64,000 bases of DNA from Aplectana chamaeleonis (Eukaryota > Nematoda > Chromadorea > Rhabditida > Cosmocercidae). The DNA lies in the NCBI GenBank assembly GCA_029168955.1, contig JAPDOI010000187.1:1250501-1314500 (forward strand), read 5' to 3'. Positions 1 through 11,054 of this stretch are shown in pieces. Under the pieces are notes generated by a model. The model ran no database searches and had not been told where the DNA came from. It saw nothing but the letters and a program-made list of their open reading frames with translations. Both the position numbers and the translations under genes were made by a program. The stretch's first letter is position 1, and the number at the start of each line of letters is the position of its first letter.

Positions 1-725
1 TCTTAATATCGCGATGTAATGCTTCTTATCCAGGTAATAGAGGATAGAAATAGCGAGAAGGAATGGGGAGGCGTTGATTCCGAACGGAACCCTAATGAAA
101 CGAAAGGTACGAAGATTTCCAAATGAGGGCGGTTTCGAAACGTCTTTTATCCACATGAAGCGCGTGAAGTCGCGTTGATCTTTTTGTAGACGAACTTGAT
201 GGAAGGCTTTTTCCACATCAGATATTAGCAAGAATCGGAAAGTTCTAATACGCAGAAGGATACCAACGAGATTTGGAAGTATGGTAGGCCCTTGGTACAG
301 ACAATCGTTCAAACTAGGAACTCCCTTGCAATGCGAAGAGGCGTCAAATACTACTCTTATAGGCGATGTAGCGCTGTCCTTCACAACTGCTTGGTGAGGG
401 AGGTAATAACAACCTGAAACCTCGATTTCATTGTCCTTGATCTCCTCTATAATTCCTGAACTGATCTGATCGTTGAATATTTTATCGTATGCTTCCAAAA
501 GATCGCGTTTATCACAAAGTTTCTTATACTGGCTTTCAAGGCGTTTAAATGCGAGCGTTCTGTTGTCAGCCAATTTTGAGCGATCAGATTTCCATGGGAA
601 TCGTACATGAAGATAACCATCGATTTCCTGCGCGGTTTCGTAGAACTCATTGACGATTCTCTGATTTTCTTTTGCGTGAAAATCAGGGTCGGGATCATCA
701 GTAATCCCAATCGTTTCAAAATTTC
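1..725 (-). pseudogene. BEL/Pao reverse transcriptase, N-terminal part (runs off window)
   Basis: Read on the minus strand, this stretch gives the start of a Pao-type reverse transcriptase: a VRFPWKSDRSKLADNRTLAF segment, then YYLPHQAVVKDSATSPIRVV followed by FDASS. Further on come a DVEKAFHQV block, which carries the first catalytic Asp region, and an RVPFGINASPF block. These blocks and their order are typical of BEL/Pao pol. The rest of RT, RNase H and integrase would lie beyond position 1. The RT frame differs by one register from the gag/protease frame upstream. The shift lies near 710-735, where the segment ETIGITDDPDPDF starts in the second frame. The copy is therefore broken unless this is a programmed shift, for which I see no slippery site. 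Confidence 0.85.
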
Positions 726-1898
726 CAACCTCCATAGTTTACTAGTCATTTTGTCAAGCTCGTCGTTCGATACCGATCCTTTCACTGAACCCACGCATTT
801 GTGAGATGAATAGGTGATCGCGACATCTTCCTTGCCGGAAATTACCGGACCGAATCTCGTATACGTCAGCACCAGACCTGATGGCAGAACTGTGGGATGC
901 TTTTTAAGGAACACTGTCCAGTATTGATCCATTCCAATCAACACGTCGGGCACTAGGCGCTTTGAGTTTTCGTAAATGACGTCATCAGTAATCCCAAGAG
1001 AGCAAAGAAAGTTCCTATCTTCTGGACTAATCAAAGGAGTAGGTTGGGGCGAAGTTAGAATGTCCTTTGTACAGAACGATAAGGGAAGCTCTTTGTCACG
1101 AATATTCTTGAAATTCGCGGCGACTACATCAGCCTGATCAGTTGACTTGTAACCTCCAAGCGTAGTGAGTGTGATTTCCTGGCGTTGTTTAACAGGCAAT
1201 CCTAATCGGCGAGCAAGTGCGGCTGTTATAAAGCTTGGTTGCGAGCCTGAGTCAAGAAGAGCAGTGACGCTTTCATAGGACTTCGTATTACAGTTGTAAA
1301 TTCGAGCATTTACTAGCATCAGCGTTGATATAGGCGTGCTCAGTGATTGAGAAAATGAATAGTTGGCGGAAACTGAGCCATCAACACTAGTGTTAACTGC
1401 TAAACAGCTAAACTCATTCTGCAGTTCGTCGTCCGAATCTATCTCACCATCGAAAATGTTCGCATTATTTGTTACGGCAACACTGCGAAAGTTCCTCGTA
1501 TTGGAATTGCCGTACTGCGGTCGGTTTTCTCTTGAAGAATTGCGACTTCGCTGAAAACTAACACTTCTCCGCGGTGCTGGTGAGAACGAAGTGAGATTGC
1601 GAAATGAGTCATTGCCTTGACTATCCCTTGACGTACTCCTAGGCGTTCTATAACTTCCTCTCGATGGTTCTCTAGGCATGCTCCTGCTGCTAGGTGATCT
1701 ATGCGGCGAGCGACCACGATTTCTGTTGCGATAATTACTTTCAGGCGACTGGTGTCTACTGGATGGGCGGGAATTATTTCTTCTGTCGCACAGCATAATG
1801 TTGTGGTCAAACCCACATTTGTCGCAAGAAGGGAATACGCAAACTCTGCTCGTGTGACCTACTTGGAAACACTTCCAACAGAGGTTGTACATTCTCAC
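725..1898 (-). pseudogene. BEL/Pao gag C-terminus and aspartic protease
   Basis: The minus-strand frame opens with a CX2CX4HX4C-like zinc knuckle region (CWKCFQVGHTSRVC, then CDKCGFDHNIMLC). A long Ser/Arg-rich linker follows. About 210 residues in is a retroviral-type aspartic protease with the active-site motif ALLDSGSQPSFITA and the flap-side segment LGLPV. This layout matches the DUF1758-type protease of BEL/Pao elements. The open frame formally continues to 447, but below about 725 it reads out of register with the reverse transcriptase, so its last 90 or so codons are not meaningful. The putative Met at 1898 is probably just the first Met after a break in gag, not a true start. Confidence 0.85.
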
Positions 1899-2173
1899 GA
1901 TACGTCTACGTTCGCGAGAAAAGATGTTGCGTGTGCATCTGAAGGAGGGGTGGTTTCGAGAGCGGCAGAAACAGCAAATGCTAGAGCCCCATCTAGGCGA
2001 GTAGGCGTCAAATTTGCTGAATTGACTGGATATTCTGATCGAACCACTGACGCAGGCGATTTATAAGTTTCGACAGCTTCTAATTCTCTTACAACGGAGT
2101 CCAATCCTTCTAGTAATCCAATGTCCAAATCGTACCCGACGCATGCTCTCTTTTTGCGACTTCATACTTACAG
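1895..2173 (-). pseudogene. BEL/Pao gag, middle fragment
   Basis: The minus-strand segments KYEVAKREHASGTIWTLDY and LLEGLDSVVRELEAVETYKS lie in different registers and continue the gag-like polyprotein between the N-terminal gag frame and the zinc knuckle. They overlap the next frame by a few bases. A foldback insertion directly upstream (2174-2399) separates this piece from the rest of gag, so the coding capacity is lost here. Assignment is by position and style only. I do not recognise a named domain in this segment. Confidence 0.55.
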
Positions 2174-2399
2174 TTCACCTCCGCACTGCCGTTCAGTCCG
2201 CAAAGTGCACCCTGATTGCGAAATCTTGCTGCGGCGCGGTTGCGAACATCCTCAGACAAGGATGTGGGATCACCTGGGCGCTTTTGGCCTTTGGTGCCCG
2301 GGTGATCCCACATCCCTGTCTGAGGATACTCGCAACCGCGCCGCAGCACGATTTCGCCATCAAGCGCACTTTGCGGACTGAACGGCAGCGCGGAAGTGA
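2174..2399. mobile_element. Foldback (hairpin) element inserted in gag
   Basis: Two arms of about 105 bp face each other with high identity. The left arm begins TTCACCTCCGCACTGCCG and the right arm ends CGGCAGCGCGGAAGTGAA, with a short loop near 2283-2300. Both arms contain GCTGCGGCGCGGTTGCGA and GGATGTGGGATCACC or their complements. The element has no coding capacity. Gag-like protein stops at one side (DKFPDKTFLH near 2400) and resumes at the other. I could not identify a clear target duplication. It is likely a MITE or foldback type mobilised in trans. Confidence 0.8.
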
Positions 2400-3452
2400 A
2401 GAAAAGTTTTGTCAGGAAATTTGTCCAGAACAATGCGTAACGTGGCAGTTGATGTAGTATTGTCCTCATATCTGGACAGCTCGGCAGGAAGGGATTGGAT
2501 ATGATTTTATACAGAGCGTATTTCGCTGCGATATCGATGAAGAAGAAGCAGTAGGCAAATCCTTGAGCTGTTGAAAAATAGAATTTCTTGCGCACTGCGG
2601 ACGATTAAAGCGCTTGTGGAGTAGTTCAATGGCTAATTCATAATTTTCTCTAGTGTTGTGAATTCGTTCAATAACATGCGAGGCGTTGCCTTTCAGGGCT
2701 AGTTTCAAATAGCTGAACTTCGCGGATACAGGAATATTAGGATTCGAATGAATGAGAGTATCAAACGAACACCAAAATTCGCTGAACTGACCGATCTCTC
2801 CGGAGTATGGTTCAACTTGAAGTTTCTGAATCTGAGCGGGCAAAACGTTGACGACTTCTTCGACAGCAGGCGTAATAATGACATCCTTCGCTCTAAATCT
2901 TCCTGGAGTTTCTGAAATATGATTAGGACGCACGCGAGAAGGCGAATTCGTAGTGAGATTTAGATTATGATCTAATGTTGGACCAGTCACGGTGAAGCCT
3001 GCATTCCTTTGTTCTACCTCAGGATTAGTTTGAAAGTGTTGTGCACAAGCGGTTTCGCGATGAAGATTTTCCTCCAAGATTTCAATCTTTTTCAAGTGCG
3101 CAGTAATCTTGAACACGAGTTCTTCCGCTTTTCCTTCTATTTCGTCTCCCTGATGCTCTTCCCAATGCTTATCAAATTCGTCCCGTACGGAAGAAGGTTC
3201 TGGTAAACTGGCGTCCCGAGCTAATTTGAAGGCGGCTTCAAGTTTCTTTTTGGCGTTATCCAAAAGCAGTTCCACCTGAGACTTGGACTCCATCAGATCT
3301 CCTTTCCGCTCAACTAACAATTTAAGGCGTTCAACAGGCGATTGATTAGCAGTACCAGTGAAAAATATACCGGGATCAATGCTGTCAATTGCTTCGTTGA
3401 GCCTATTGAGCGAATAGGTTATCTGACCTTTGCAACTCTGGAATGTAGCCAT
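2400..3452 (-). pseudogene. BEL/Pao gag N-terminal region (DUF1759-like)
   Basis: The frame starts MATFQSCKGQITYSLNRLNE at 3452 and runs as a charged, helix-rich protein. It reaches the conserved Pao gag blocks KLQVEPYSGEIGQFSEFWCS, then KFSYLKLALKGNASHVIERI, then ELLHKRFNRPQ. These blocks are characteristic of the DUF1759 gag-like domain. After FQQLKDLP (about 2540) the frame decays. The segments NTLYKIIS and LPAELSRYEDNTTSTATLRI are found in two further registers, which shows at least two small indels before the foldback insertion. The Met at 3452 is a credible true gag start. Confidence 0.85.
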
Positions 3453-4616
3453 AATGAAGAATGAACAGGAGGTGATACTGTTCTAACCCAAGCTTCTAAA
3501 CAACGAAGGAAGTGTGCCTCAGCAGTAACAATTCGACTACAAAGTATGAGGATATATTAAATGCAAACTGTTGATGACGCTATATTAATGCAAAACTGTT
3601 GATGACGTTGTGCATATCGATTGATCTTCTTGTTTCTGCAGTCAGCAATAATTGACGGCTATAAGTCCAAAGTCCAGGAAGAAAGAAGTCATAGGGAATT
3701 AATTAGTTAACGAATAGAATAGGAAATAGTTATGAATATAGATAGTATTTTTTACATACGCCTGCCACTATTTGGTGGTTTTGTACAATTTTTGACGGAA
3801 ATATTTGTAGTTGCCTTCATCGTTAAGCATACAATTTGAAATCATCCTCGCTCACCGAAACAAAGTAAAAAAAACTCATCACAAACGACGCCTCGCTACT
3901 GAGCGTCTACGACTCCAGGCCATCCCGGCTGCTTCCCTGGCCCCGGGCCATCCCGGCCGTCGGACCTCAAGCCTCACGGAGGTCGCCCATGTTTTGGTGA
4001 GCGGCGACAATCTAAATTGTGCCAGAACTAAAAAAACCCGCTGCCCATGGAGGTGATCTCCTGCCTGATTCACTCCTGCCACAAGCTAACAAACAAGCGA
4101 GCACCACAGCGAATATTCAAAACTGGACCTTGCGATGAAGGCAATCACAAATGTGCGAAAAATGGATAATTTGAAGGAAAATACAATGAGACTCAAAAGA
4201 ATACCTATACAGTGAGAAAGACATAACTTATGAAATTTAGATTTGTGAGTTCTTCAAAAGGGGCGGCATCGACCGTTTGGCCGATGCACCATGATGCGCC
4301 GGTGAGGTTGTAGAATGGAAATGGCTGCGAATAAAATGATACACTAATATCCGAATGATCCTGGACACTAATAAAATGATAATTGTTTATTATTATAATA
4401 AAAAAGGGGCTCGGTCAAAGGGGCTCCTTTGAGAAGGAACCAGTCGAGGGGGCGCAGTGTGGGGGTCGTACCGGCAGGTTTTGGCGTAGTTGTATCGATG
4501 TCCATCCAGTGGCGCAAAACTGCTACTCAGCGGAGTCATTTGTCATCACCACGGGACCTTTCAACTAGGCGCGAAACTGTAGTATTTGAAAAATTCGGGA
4601 GATGTCGCGACACTTA
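3453..4616. other. Non-coding stretch, possible LTR side of the BEL/Pao element
   Basis: No supported gene. If the BEL/Pao copy is complete, its 5' LTR and primer-binding site should lie in the first few hundred bases here, but the other LTR is outside the window, so I cannot delimit it. A local tandem duplication of about 28 bp at 3552-3608 carries ATGCAAACTGTTGATGACG twice. A GC-rich block at 3880-4080 contains open frames on both strands without recognisable protein. AATAAAATGATA occurs twice near 4333 and 4370. Confidence 0.5.
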
Positions 4617-5650
4617 TCGAGTTGAGCTTGAGATCGAAATGTCGATTCTTGTTTCGGCGCAGTCGAGAACATAGTTGCTGATTGTAATAACACATGCTTC
4701 TCCACACATCCGGTGGTAGCACAAGTTGCAGACGGTCTCGTTTGAACTTGATATTCCGAATGCAACACCTCTTCTCTCGACGTCGATCAGCGATGTAGGC
4801 TGTGAGAAGGGCTGATTTGAGGGCAGCAGTTCTCAATATGATTTCGCGGTTGTTCATAAACGGGAAGCGATTAAATCTATTGGCTATGAACGCAGGGAAA
4901 ATATGCTCGCGTTGGCATGTGAGTAGAAATTTAAGTGAAGCATCATGCCTTGCGGCTAGTTGATGATAAGCAACGTATTGTAATAAGACAGCGAAACGAT
5001 CCCGGGAGATGTTGTGGCGGGCTTGCAGGATCTTAAGATATGGTATTATAGAGCTGTCTCTGAGCTTCATTTAGATATAATCTTCGTACGATGATGGAAG
5101 CTCTGATGATCTTTTTATTGCAGCGGTAAGCTTTCGGCTATAAAGCCGTCATCAGACCTTGAATTTTTTTCTTCACAATACATAGTTCAACACAAAATAG
5201 AACGTATTAGGTAAACACGAACCAGGGTTCCCTTGACGGTTGGACTGGCTGCTAAAGCCCCAGGTGCTAAAGGGATGATGTATGATAAACGACCCAGCGC
5301 GGAAAATCATGAAGTGCTCACCCCACTTGATCGAATGCGCGTTACGAATAAGGCTGACTGCGGGTTCCCAAGAGTTTTTGCGATTAGAACTTATTGGATA
5401 AGTCTAAGAAGGTCATGCAGCTCCTGTCTGGCATTGATTTCCGGTTGCAGTCGCCGGATTTCACGCGCTTCCATCACTTTTCGCTCCAAGGGTCGCACCA
5501 GATGTCGATGGAGAACCGACACTTCAAAGGAAGGTGGGCCTTCGTTACAGTGTCTCACGTTGCGGTGCTTAGCGAAACTGCTGTTCGGATAAGCAGCAGG
5601 ATTCGCCAAGGCTCTTCTATGCTCATTCAAGCGTAACCTCAGGGGTCTCA
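4617..5650 (-). mobile_element. Inverted partial Penelope-like copy (3' end joined to 5' end)
   Basis: On the minus strand this begins with the last part of the GIY-YIG nuclease (MRPLRLRLNEHRRALANP to LHDLLRLIQ, 5650-5391). It continues through the 3' untranslated region and hammerhead-like motif. It then runs directly into a 5' leader and the N-terminal frame MKLRDSSIIPYLKILQARHN (Met at 5070). It stops abruptly near 4617, at LKLNSI, where the forward copy continues differently. The order 3' end then 5' end is the partial-tandem (pLTR-like) arrangement known for Penelope-like elements. At 5650-5668 it abuts the forward copy head to head. The junction carries a short filler resembling the internal sequence at 6049-6067, which suggests template switching. 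Confidence 0.85.
5121..5165 (-). ncRNA. Hammerhead-ribozyme-like motif, minus copy
   Basis: On the minus strand: CTGATGA at 5155-5149, a stem-II hairpin GGCTTTATAGCC, then GAAA at 5135-5132. It lies between the nuclease stop and the next 5' leader, where Penelope-like elements are known to carry hammerhead motifs. One extra base separates the CTGATGA box from stem II. Stems I and III are weak by eye, so activity is uncertain. Confidence 0.55.
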
Positions 5651-5667
5651 TGGTTATTGGTACAAAT

Positions 5668-6687
5668 TTGTACTCACATGCCAACGCGAGCATATCTTCC
5701 CTGCGTTCATAGCCAATAGATTTAATCGCTTCCCGTTTATGAACAACCGCGAAATCATATTGAGAACTGCTGCCCTCAAATCAGCCCTCCTCACAGCCTG
5801 CATCGCTGATCGACGTCGAGAGAAGAGGTGTTGCATTCGGAATATCGAGTTCAAACGAGACCGTCTGCAACTTGTGCTACCACCGGATATGTGGAGAAGC
5901 ATGTGTTGTTACAATCAGCAACTATATTCTCGACTGCGCCGAAACAAGAATCGACATTTCGATCTCAAGCTCAACTCGATAAGATCGCGCAATCTAGCAC
6001 CCACAATGCAGTCCTTCATCAGGCTCAATGCCACACCACCGAAACGTCACATGGTTATTGGTACAAATCAGATCGACGACGACATGGGAGCAGTATTGAA
6101 TCTTGGCCCCTCGTTCGCAATAACACCGAAAGTTGACGATACACTCATTAATGCAACATTATGCGGAATACACGAGTTCGCCTATCACCTTCGCTGGAGG
6201 TTGTGTCGAGGACCTACCGTTCTTGACAGAAATATGACTATGGTGGTCTCAATGCCATTCAAAGGAGACAATATACAGTTACCTCCGCCTTCACGTGATG
6301 TTGATTTAAGAATAGCTAACCTTGAGCATGCAATACACAACGTCTATCGGAACGCCGCCACTGAACCATATCGGTCAAATCTTAGCCCTGCTGAGCGAAT
6401 AGGATTGAAGAAATGTATGCAGTCCAAAAGGACGTTGAGGTTTACTGTAGGCGATAAGTGTGGATCCTTTGTGGTGATGCCTCAGACACTGGATAAAGCG
6501 ACAACTTACCAAGTTCTCTCAGATTCCACTGTCTATGAAGAGAGCACACAACCAGCATTCGACGCGGCATGCAGAAAAGTGAAGACTGCAATCACATCTG
6601 TTGTCAAGAGTCGTGTAGGAGCTGTGATAGCAAAACGACTGAGTGATTCTTCACCCTCTATGCCAACGCTCTATACTCTTGTGAGGA
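5668..6687 (+). pseudogene. Penelope-like element, N-terminal region of the RT polyprotein
   Basis: The forward frame reads in register from about 5668 (LTCQREHIFPAFIANRFNRF, then MNNREIILRTAALKSALL) to about 6687. It shows the PLE pre-RT region: KKRTLRF-like basic segments, SFVVMPQTLDKATTYQVLSD (related to the N-terminal PLE motif) and LYTLVR before the first RT blocks. The original Met is missing because the inverted copy truncates the 5' end. The minus copy supplies the missing start (Met at 5070). A one-base shift near 6685 moves the frame into the RT core. No upstream promoter is recognisable. Confidence 0.85.
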
Positions 6688-8116
6688 GCATAAAATTCCA
6701 CCGATAATTGATAGTACGACCCTTACATGTAACGATATCAAGACACGACCAATCATCGCGTCCTGCGGCGGTCCATCAGACAGACTGAGTTGGCTTCTTG
6801 TCCAGCTTCTTTCGCCGCTACTACGATACGTGGGGGCCCATATCATCAACGTAGACGAATTTCTTGCGTCATTGCGTAGTTGTCCTGTTACAACATCAGC
6901 ATTTTACGCCAGTTTAGATGTGACATCCTTATACACCAACGTCAACAACATGGGGGCAGTGAATGCTGTTCTCGCTCTTTTAGAAGAACATCGCAGCGAC
7001 GTATCGATGACGGGATTCTCTCCAGTGGAAATAAGAATTCTCCTTGAAGCAGCCCTTGAATGTAATATATTTTGCTTCGACAACAAGATATACAGGCAAA
7101 AGCGAGGCTTAGCTATGGGGAATCGCATAGCGCCGGTGCTGGCAATTATTTTCCTGGACCACATCGAAAAGTCATCTCTAACGACTGGGATTCTCTACTT
7201 TGAGCGCTATATAGACGACGTGTTTGTTATCGGAACTGATGAAACAGAGTTGAGCGGTACGTTAGAAGCATTGAATTCGCAAGATCCGAACGTGAATTTC
7301 ACTTCAGAAACGCCTGACGCTTGTGGTTTCTTGCCATTTCTCAACGTGAAAGTGCGAATAGTGGGAGGACGAAAAGAACACCTGTGGTTCAAGAAAGAAG
7401 CTTCTTCAAACATTCTTCTGCACTCAAGGAGCGCGCACCCTATGTATATGAAGGTCAACGTGATACGCAACCTTCTCAGAACGAAAGAGAAGCTCGGGAC
7501 CTTCTCAGATCCAACAGTGGACGCCATGATCGGGACTATTCTTGATCAAAACGGAAACCTGAGAACTTGGACTCCTCATAGAGCCGCAGATGGGATTACC
7601 TTATCTCTGCCTTACGTCAACGAAAAAGTAGCAAGAGAGGTCAACAATGCCGTCAAACGCTCTTTGCTTCCAATACGTCTGATTCTCCGCCCTCCTCCGA
7701 CCCTTCGCGATCTCCTCACGTCTTCGAGAGTGTACGAAAACCGATGTGACGACAGATCGTGTCGATACTGCACCTCTCGGAAAGTATGTGAATTACGTGG
7801 GACGGTATACTTGATCACCTGTCAAGCGTGCGGAGAGAAGTATGTGGGTGAAACGATGAGACCCCTGAGGTCACGCTTGGATGAGCATAGAAGAGCCTTG
7901 GCGAATCCTGCTGCTTATACTAACAGCAGTTTCGCTAAGCACCGCAACGTGAGACTCTGTAACGAAAGCCCACCTTCCTTTGAAGTGTCGGTTCTCCATC
8001 GACATCTGGTGCGACCCTTGGAGCGAAAAGTGGTGGAAGCGCGTGAATCCCGGCGACTGCAACCGGAAATCAATGCCAGAGAGGAGCTGCATGACCTTCT
8101 TAGGCTTATCCAATAA
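6688..8116 (+). CDS. Penelope-like reverse transcriptase with GIY-YIG endonuclease (5' frame disrupted)
   Basis: The open frame runs from KIPPIIDSTTLTCNDIKTRP to LRLIQ and stop at 8116. RT blocks in order are RPIIASCGGPSDRLS, AFYASLDVTSLYTNV (first Asp), KRGLAMGNRIAPVLA, and ERYIDDVFVIG with the catalytic DD near 7211-7219. The C-terminal third holds a Cys-rich linker (CDDRSCRYCTSRKVC) and then the GIY-YIG nuclease signature TVYLITCQACGEKYVGETMR with downstream Arg and Glu. This RT plus GIY-YIG fusion defines EN-positive Penelope-like elements. The RT and nuclease part is fully open, so the element is fairly young, but a frameshift near 6685 and 5' truncation probably make it inactive. The next in-frame Met is at 6830. 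Confidence 0.93.
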
Positions 8117-8400
8117 GTTCTAATCGCAACAACTCCTGGGCACCCGCAGTCAGCCTTATTCGTAACGCGCATTCGATCAAGTGGGGTGAGCACTTCATGA
8201 TTTTCCTCGCTGGGTCGTTTATCATACATCATCCCTTTAGCACCTGGGGCTTTAGCAGCCAGTCCAACCTTCAAGGGAACCCTGGTTCGTGTTTACCTAA
8301 TTTGTTGTAATTTGTGTTGAACTATGTATTGTGAAGAAAAAATTTCAAGGTCTGATGACGGCTTTATAGCCGAAAGCTTACCGCCGCTGTTCACATTAAT
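8117..8400 (+). mobile_element. Penelope 3' untranslated region with hammerhead-like motif
   Basis: This stretch is nearly identical to the complement of 5390-5120, so it belongs to the element. CTGATGA sits at 8352-8358, the stem-II hairpin GGCTTTATAGCC next, and GAAA at 8372-8375. Similarity between the two copies ends just after GCTTACCGC, near 8393, which marks the 3' border of the element. The flank after that (CATTAATCATTTCC) is host or other repeat sequence. Confidence 0.7.
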
Positions 8401-8639
8401 CATTTCCATTCATTTTTATTCACAATCCATTTGGATTTACTCTACTGACTCTGCTATGAGTATGTGTGAGATGCTAGTAGACTTATTCGATGGACGGTTC
8501 AGTTATATCACCTTCATCAGAATCTGGGAGAAGCTAAAACAAATGCGACACGTCTTCCAAAGCAACCTTCTGGTTACAAGAAAAAGACCCGAAAAACTAC
8601 AGGATCGCGCACAGGGGCAGTGATCATGATGAAAAAAAA

Positions 8640-9087
8640 TGTGTTTCAGTTTCCACTAGGAATGGGCAGTGGAGGGGCACACAGTAACATTGACGTCGGA
8701 AGAACGCATGAAAACGATCCAGGAAGAGCCCCTAAGGAGCCCGAAGTTGACCCCGAAAGCGCAATGCCCACCCTCTGACGTGAATAAATGAAAACTCGAG
8801 ATCGTGAGATGAACGATGGTTTCCTATCAATAACCCCGTTCTTCCAATCACTCTCAACTTCTCTCTTTACTCAGGTCAGCTCGCATACATCGGCTGCATA
8901 AGACTGAAGTTACAAGCCTCGAACCACTCGTCCACCATGCTTCGCCAGCTCAATTTTTGAGGGACCATAACTCCGTTCCTAGAAGATCTTGTACAAACCC
9001 AGAGACATCATTGGAATCAGCATGGGACCGTTTTCAAGATAGGCGTAAAAACAGAAAAACGATTCTTATCGTGAACACTGCCTGTAA
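8640..9087. mobile_element. T1-family TTAA element, 5'-degraded copy
   Basis: The right end TTATCGTGAACACTGCCT at about 9066-9083 is the T1 terminus, followed by GTAA, a mutated TTAA target. The body, including TCTCTCTTTACTCAGGTCAGC and GAGGGACCATAACTCCGTTC, is closely shared with the copy at 34464-34952. The left terminus is not recognisable. It is non-coding. Confidence 0.75.
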
Positions 9088-9540
9088 CAAAGCAAAAAGA
9101 CAATCACAAAATGCTAACCTTACTCGCGCCGAGTCAAGTTAGGGGTGAGCAGCCTATTTTCTCGCGTCTGCCTTAAATGAGTGTAATAGTCGCTTCTCCG
9201 GTACGAACACTTTGTGTGTGACTATTTCCCAACAAGTTCGTCACCGCTGTACATCTGCGTGGCTCCTAGTGGCAAGTGAGCAAATCGATCTCCAGTTAAT
9301 TGCCACTAGGAAAGGTACATTGCACCAATTGGCGGCATCAATTTGCTGAGTCATCTATATTTCGTAACCAAGTAGTCGACTTTTTCACGCACGACATGGA
9401 GGCCAGACAAACCACCCCGAAACGAGCGACGATCAAAGAAGGAGTCTGAAGGACCGAAGCCGAAAAGGATTTGCCACTGTCTATAGAGCTTCAAACGCGA
9501 GTCGAGGATATTATGAAATCAGGTTGAGCAGTCAATTGTG

Positions 9541-10186
9541 TGAATAAAATCATAAGTGCTATGACGCAAGAGTTAAGTTTCTTTTGTAAACAAAATGAGG
9601 AGCTTAGGAAAGAATTTGACAGTCTTCGTGAGAAGATACCTTCTGAGCCGGTTGTTTTGACTGATTTCTAATATAACTCCGACTAGTCCTGTCCTATTAC
9701 CTAGTTCTGATACTGAGAAAATCTGGTCGTTTCATGAAGTTGAACGTTAGCGTTCAGTTGTTATCAGTGGTATTCCGGAGCTCAAATCTCCTAGAGCTAA
9801 AGACCGTGTCACTTATGATTTTAAAAAAGCTTGTGACATCTCAGATTTTCTCGATGTTGTGCAATCCTGTTTCTACGTACAGATTAGGTATGCCTCAAGA
9901 AGTTAGAAATAGGCTCATGAAAGTTGTGTTGCCAGCTAATGTCTTCAGGACATTTGCAGTTAATAGGGCTCCTCTCCTCCGCTTCCTTTCTGTGAGAGGT
10001 ATATTCCTCCGGGAATCCCTTCCTCCTAAGGAACTGAAGCGGAGACGTGAGCAGCGTAATCTTTTTCACATTGCTCCCAGTGGTGGATCAGTCTGCACTC
10101 CTCGGGAAACTGGTCCTGAGGTTGCTGCAGGTGGAGCTGCCTCTGCGAATATTTGCACTCCCCCCAACAATATCCAGGAAAACTAG
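9541..10186 (+). pseudogene. CR1-type ORF1 protein fragment
   Basis: A short coiled-coil-like start (QNEELRKEFDSLREKIPSEP) is followed, across stops and a frameshift near 9640-9760, by RSVVISGIPELKSPRAKDR. In a third register come YRLGMPQEVRNRLMKVVLP and APLLRFLSVRGIFLRESLPP, ending in a basic KELKRRREQRN tail. A VVISGIPE block, then a YRLG block, then an LxKVVLP block is the RRM-like and C-terminal organisation seen in ORF1 proteins of several non-LTR elements, where the protein binds element RNA. At least three lesions make it non-functional. Confidence 0.7.
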
Positions 10187-11036
10187 TAGCTGTTCCTCGG
10201 CATTATTGTAGCGTTTTGAAGTGTTTCTATGCTAATATAGGATCGGTTTCGAAACACTCAGACTATGTACGCCTAATTTTGGCACGCAAGTCTGATATTT
10301 ACTCTTTTTCTGAAACTTGGCTCAAACCAAGTCATACGATTTCCTCATTGTTAGGTGATAAGGTTGATGAATACGAAGCTATACGTTGTGGCAGGTCTAG
10401 AGAAAAGGTGGCGGGGTAATGTTACTCGTGCGCAACCAACTATCCGTGTCCGTAGTGCCATCGTAATCATTAGAAAACGCGTATGAAATTTTATGCGCCG
10501 ATTTATTCTACGTTGAATCTAGTTTCAGAATCATTGTCGTTTATAGAGCACCGTCTTGCTCCGCATTTGAAACTGAACAACCTGTTAAAGCTTTGGGAGA
10601 CTTGGTAGCCTGCGAAATCAACACAGTAGTGGTCGGCGACTTCAATATGCCAGATATCAGTCAGTTGTCCGAAGAATCCCCTACTTTTTCCTCGTTGCAA
10701 GAACTAGTGTTTTGTTACGACTTTACCCAACAGGTCAAAGAACCTACCAATGGTTATAATATCCTTGACTTCGTCTTGTTTAACAGTAAGACACTGGTTG
10801 GGAATTTAAACATACTTCCTCCGGTTTGTCAGAGTGGCCACTATAGTATCACTTTCGAAATACAGTGCTCCGGAATCTCAACAAACCCGGTTTATCGTAT
10901 AATGTATTTGAGCTCTAATTTCCCAGAAATCTGTGCCAGCTTAAGCCGTGTGCCATGGGTTAAGCTGCTAGAAGCCAAAGAAAATGTAGAGGAAAAATAT
11001 GAAGCATTCTTATCGGTTCTGCATGCGGCCATTTAA
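10153..11036 (+). pseudogene. CR1-type AP endonuclease domain
   Basis: The N-terminal CFYANIGSVSKHSDYVRLIL and the SDIYSFSETWLKP motif (catalytic Glu in SETW) are in one frame to 10419. A broken stretch follows, then VVVGDFNMPDISQL, YDFTQQVKEPT, NILDFVLFN and SGHYSITFEI up to 11036. These are the APE motifs in order. The last motif, normally SDHxxI, reads SGHYSI, so the conserved Asp is lost. With the frameshift near 10420-10590 this argues against a working enzyme. The protein would nick the target DNA for target-primed reverse transcription. Confidence 0.85.
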
Positions 11037-11054
11037 CAGTACGTTCCGTGGAGA

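Noticed and set aside
3453..3800. Complete 5' LTR of the BEL/Pao element
   Set aside because: No second LTR in the window to compare and no convincing primer-binding site; borders would be a guess.
3879..4082. GC-rich open frames on both strands
   Set aside because: Overlapping frames in a GC-rich block, no domain, no splice context.
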